From Opitutales bacterium (GTDB lineage: Bacteria > Verrucomicrobiota > Verrucomicrobiia > Opitutales > JAFGAQ01): a stretch of 6,810 nucleotides of DNA. The position numbers were made by a program, and so were the translations under genes. This document shows positions 4,948 to 6,810 of the stretch, one piece after another (the stretch's first letter is position 1; every line of letters begins with the position of its first letter). The notes below the pieces were generated by a model, which had not been told where the DNA came from, searched no databases, and saw only the letters and a list, made by a program, of their open reading frames with translations. The stretch is taken from the NCBI GenBank assembly GCA_028704125.1, contig JAQVLM010000179.1, forward strand, positions 1 to 6,810, written 5' to 3'.

Positions 4948-6810
4948 ATGGAGTCCGCTCCCCAAAAGACAGCCGCAGGTCACAAGCGAAGGTTCCGGTT
5001 GCGAGTGACGGTGTGGGCCTTTGTTGCTGCGGTTGTGGTCGTATTGGGGGCTTCATTGGCAGGTGGGTTCTGGTATTGCGGCTTCTCCCGGGAGGCGCTC
5101 AACCGGCATGCGCGGACTCAAGCGGTCACATTGGCGAGGGTGATATGTTTCGAGCAGACTGACCATTATTCCTTTGGCGGACGATCGCTTGAAGCTGCGG
5201 AGAGCGAACGCCTATCGCATTACTTCTCGCGGTATCAGACAGTCATTGGAGCAAAGCGGGTTTTTGTCGCATCACAGCGGGACGGGAATTGGTTACTGGA
5301 AGCGGTTTCGGGCGGAGATGATGGGTTGAGCCAGAAGCCGGATCTAACGGGGATCCTTGGTTCGAATGCTGTTTTGCCCGAAAAAGGGCGGATGGTAGAG
5401 CGCGACGGCGCCGCGGGCACAGAGCTCTACTCGCTGGCTCTTTTGGAACCAGGTAATGGGGATGCTTCCGTTTGGGTTGTGGGAATCGAGTGGGATCCTG
5501 CTATTTGGTCGGAGGCGCGCCGTTGGGCGTGGGTTTTATCCGGTGTTGCTGCTTGTGTTCAGCTTGGGATTCTTTTGTGGGGTGGGGTTTTTCTGTTGCA
5601 CCGGGAGAAACTGAAGCCTGCGAAGCGGGAGCGTTTTGCCTATGCGGAGGTGATTCTGATTGTTTGTTTCGGTTTGGTTGCGACGCTGATCGCCAGTTGG
5701 GTGATAGCCGAAATCGCATCCGGAAATGATCAGGAGTCCTTTCGGGCAATCGCTTCATCCAAGCATCTGCAGATTCAGGAAGCATTCGATGATCTCAGGA
5801 TCCATCAGTTGGGCGGATTAAAGCGCTTTTTTGACTCAAGCCAATTTGTCGATCGTGAGGAGTTCGCTTCGTTTGCCTTGCCGATTCTGCACGAGGGAGT
5901 GGTTCATTCGGTGTTTTGGGTTGCGTTCGAGGACACGTCCGGAGGAGGTGCAGCGAATGAATCGTTGGAAGGCGGGCTTTCCGGGCTTGGAAGATGGGCA
6001 CAAGGCTCGTTTCCGATTCAGTATGTTGTGCCTGAAGCAGCCCATCTTTCGATGATCAACTGGGACATAGGCAACAGTGCGGTCGCAAAGGCTGCAGTAT
6101 TGGAGGCTGTTCAGACCGGATTGATTACAATGAGCGATGAGTTGGCTTTGGAACATGAGGGGCATCTGAAGGAGGCGATGCGCATTGTGGTGTGTCCTGT
6201 TTTTGGAACGAACGGGGACCAAAGGCTATTGCGGGGCGTAATTGGTGTTGTTTTGAATGTGGATGAAGCGATTCATGAGCTATTGGGAGAGGATTGGATC
6301 CCAAGGGTTCGGGTTGAGGCGATCCGCTCGGAACAGGGAGATTCATCGGGTGGTGCTTTTGCGGGGCATCCCGAGTGGAGTCCGTTGTCGTGGCGGGCGA
6401 TGATGCGACCCGGGTGGTCGGCTTTGAATCGACCGTTGTTTCTGTTCGGGCAGGCATGGGTGTTGCGTATGGAGTCTGAGACGGTGTTGGGCATGGGCGC
6501 CTCATCCAGAACCTATGGCCTGATGGCGATTCTGGTGGGTTCGACCGTGACGATGTGGTTGGCGGTCGTTGTGGCGATGCTGCTTTATCGAAGGAAGTAT
6601 CTCGAGCAGCAGGTCCGCGCCCGCACCAACGAATTGTGGCAGGAACGGGAGAGCTTATTGGCTACGCTGCGCTCGATCGGGGATGGCGTGATCAGTGCCG
6701 ATAGCCAAGGCCGGGTTGTATGGATGAACTTGATTGCTGAGCGGCTGACCGGGTGGACCGAAAAGGATGCCGCGGGGCGGCCAATCACAGAGGTTTTCCG
6801 GATCATTAAT
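4948..6810 (+). CDS. Multi-pass membrane sensor protein with CHASE and PAS domains, C-terminal output domain beyond the window
   Basis: This is a transmembrane signal receptor, 621 residues visible and open at the right edge. The ATG at 4948 is the first start after an in-frame TAA at 4906; no Shine-Dalgarno sequence precedes it. The basic N-terminus (KRRFRLR) leads to membrane segment 1 (about 20-44). A first extracytoplasmic domain follows (45-192; helical start, then VFVASQRDGNWLLEAV at 105-120), possibly PDC/Cache-like. Segment 2 (193-217) and segment 3 (233-254) flank a short basic cytoplasmic loop. Residues 255-511 are a second extracytoplasmic part with a CHASE domain: FFDSSQFVDREEF (294-306), Trp324, NWDIG near 371-375, and an AVLEAVQTGLITMSDELAL stretch (383-401). 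Segment 4 is 524-546. A short helix (550-570) then joins a PAS domain (571 onward; RSIGDGVI, GRVVWMN, AERLTGW, EVFRIIN). PAS domains of this type occur in hybrid histidine kinases and in GGDEF/EAL proteins, so the output is undetermined. Confidence 0.88.
   Translation, partial: MESAPQKTAAGHKRRFRLRVTVWAFVAAVVVVLGASLAGGFWYCGFSREALNRHARTQAVTLARVICFEQTDHYSFGGRSLEAAESERLSHYFSRYQTVIGAKRVFVASQRDGNWLLEAVSGGDDGLSQKPDLTGILGSNAVLPEKGRMVERDGAAGTELYSLALLEPGNGDASVWVVGIEWDPAIWSEARRWAWVLSGVAACVQLGILLWGGVFLLHREKLKPAKRERFAYAEVILIVCFGLVATLIASWVIAEIASGNDQESFRAIASSKHLQIQEAFDDLRIHQLGGLKRFFDSSQFVDREEFASFALPILHEGVVHSVFWVAFEDTSGGGAANESLEGGLSGLGRWAQGSFPIQYVVPEAAHLSMINWDIGNSAVAKAAVLEAVQTGLITMSDELALEHEGHLKEAMRIVVCPVFGTNGDQRLLRGVIGVVLNVDEAIHELLGEDWIPRVRVEAIRSEQGDSSGGAFAGHPEWSPLSWRAMMRPGWSALNRPLFLFGQAWVLRMESETVLGMGASSRTYGLMAILVGSTVTMWLAVVVAMLLYRRKYLEQQVRARTNELWQERESLLATLRSIGDGVISADSQGRVVWMNLIAERLTGWTEKDAAGRPITEVFRIIN

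Noticed and set aside
5836..6505. Overlapping minus-strand frames rich in Pro, Thr, Ser and His
   Set aside because: They are antisense to the CHASE-domain coding region; their composition results from the G- and T-rich plus strand.
1..6810. Mobile element, CRISPR array, toxin-antitoxin or defence system
   Set aside because: No transposase, integrase, direct-repeat array, terminal inverted repeats or small two-gene module is visible; all five genes belong to well-known families.

Overview
The window looks like ordinary chromosomal sequence from a Gram-negative bacterium with moderately high G+C. It holds five protein-coding genes, two of them cut by the window edges. I see no rRNA, tRNA, CRISPR array, insertion sequence or prophage gene. 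Protein style (a long cyanobacterial/chlamydial-like glucose-6-phosphate isomerase, a fused chorismate mutase-prephenate dehydratase, ScpB with an acidic insert, and a CHASE-PAS membrane sensor) and the lack of Shine-Dalgarno sequences would fit a Verrucomicrobiota (Opitutae-like) genome. That assignment is inference from recall, not a search result.

Left part, minus strand (1-2769): three genes run in the same direction with short gaps, scpB (chromosome condensation) -> pheA (phenylalanine branch enzyme) -> a PLP-dependent alpha-oxoamine synthase whose C-terminus lies beyond base 1. The gaps are 51 and 44 bp with no convincing internal terminator, so they may be co-transcribed from a promoter upstream of scpB. 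The three products do not share a pathway.

Centre (2770-4527): a 174-bp divergent intergenic region separates scpB from pgi (plus strand), a complete glucose-6-phosphate isomerase with all key active-site residues. The best start for pgi is the internal ATG at 2944, not the earlier in-frame ATG at 2866.

Right part (4528-6810): pgi is followed by two adjacent hairpins, the second a good intrinsic-terminator candidate, then by non-coding sequence with a plausible sigma70-type promoter at 4853-4881. This leads into a large membrane sensor gene, open at the right edge. It has four predicted membrane segments, an N-terminal extracytoplasmic domain, a CHASE domain and a PAS domain. Its output domain is outside the window, so histidine kinase versus cyclic-di-GMP enzyme cannot be decided here.

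I found no clear sign of a previously undescribed system. The points most worth checking are the two-sensor architecture of the membrane receptor, the absence of Shine-Dalgarno sequences at all five starts, the disordered insert in ScpB, and the specificity of the alpha-oxoamine synthase.
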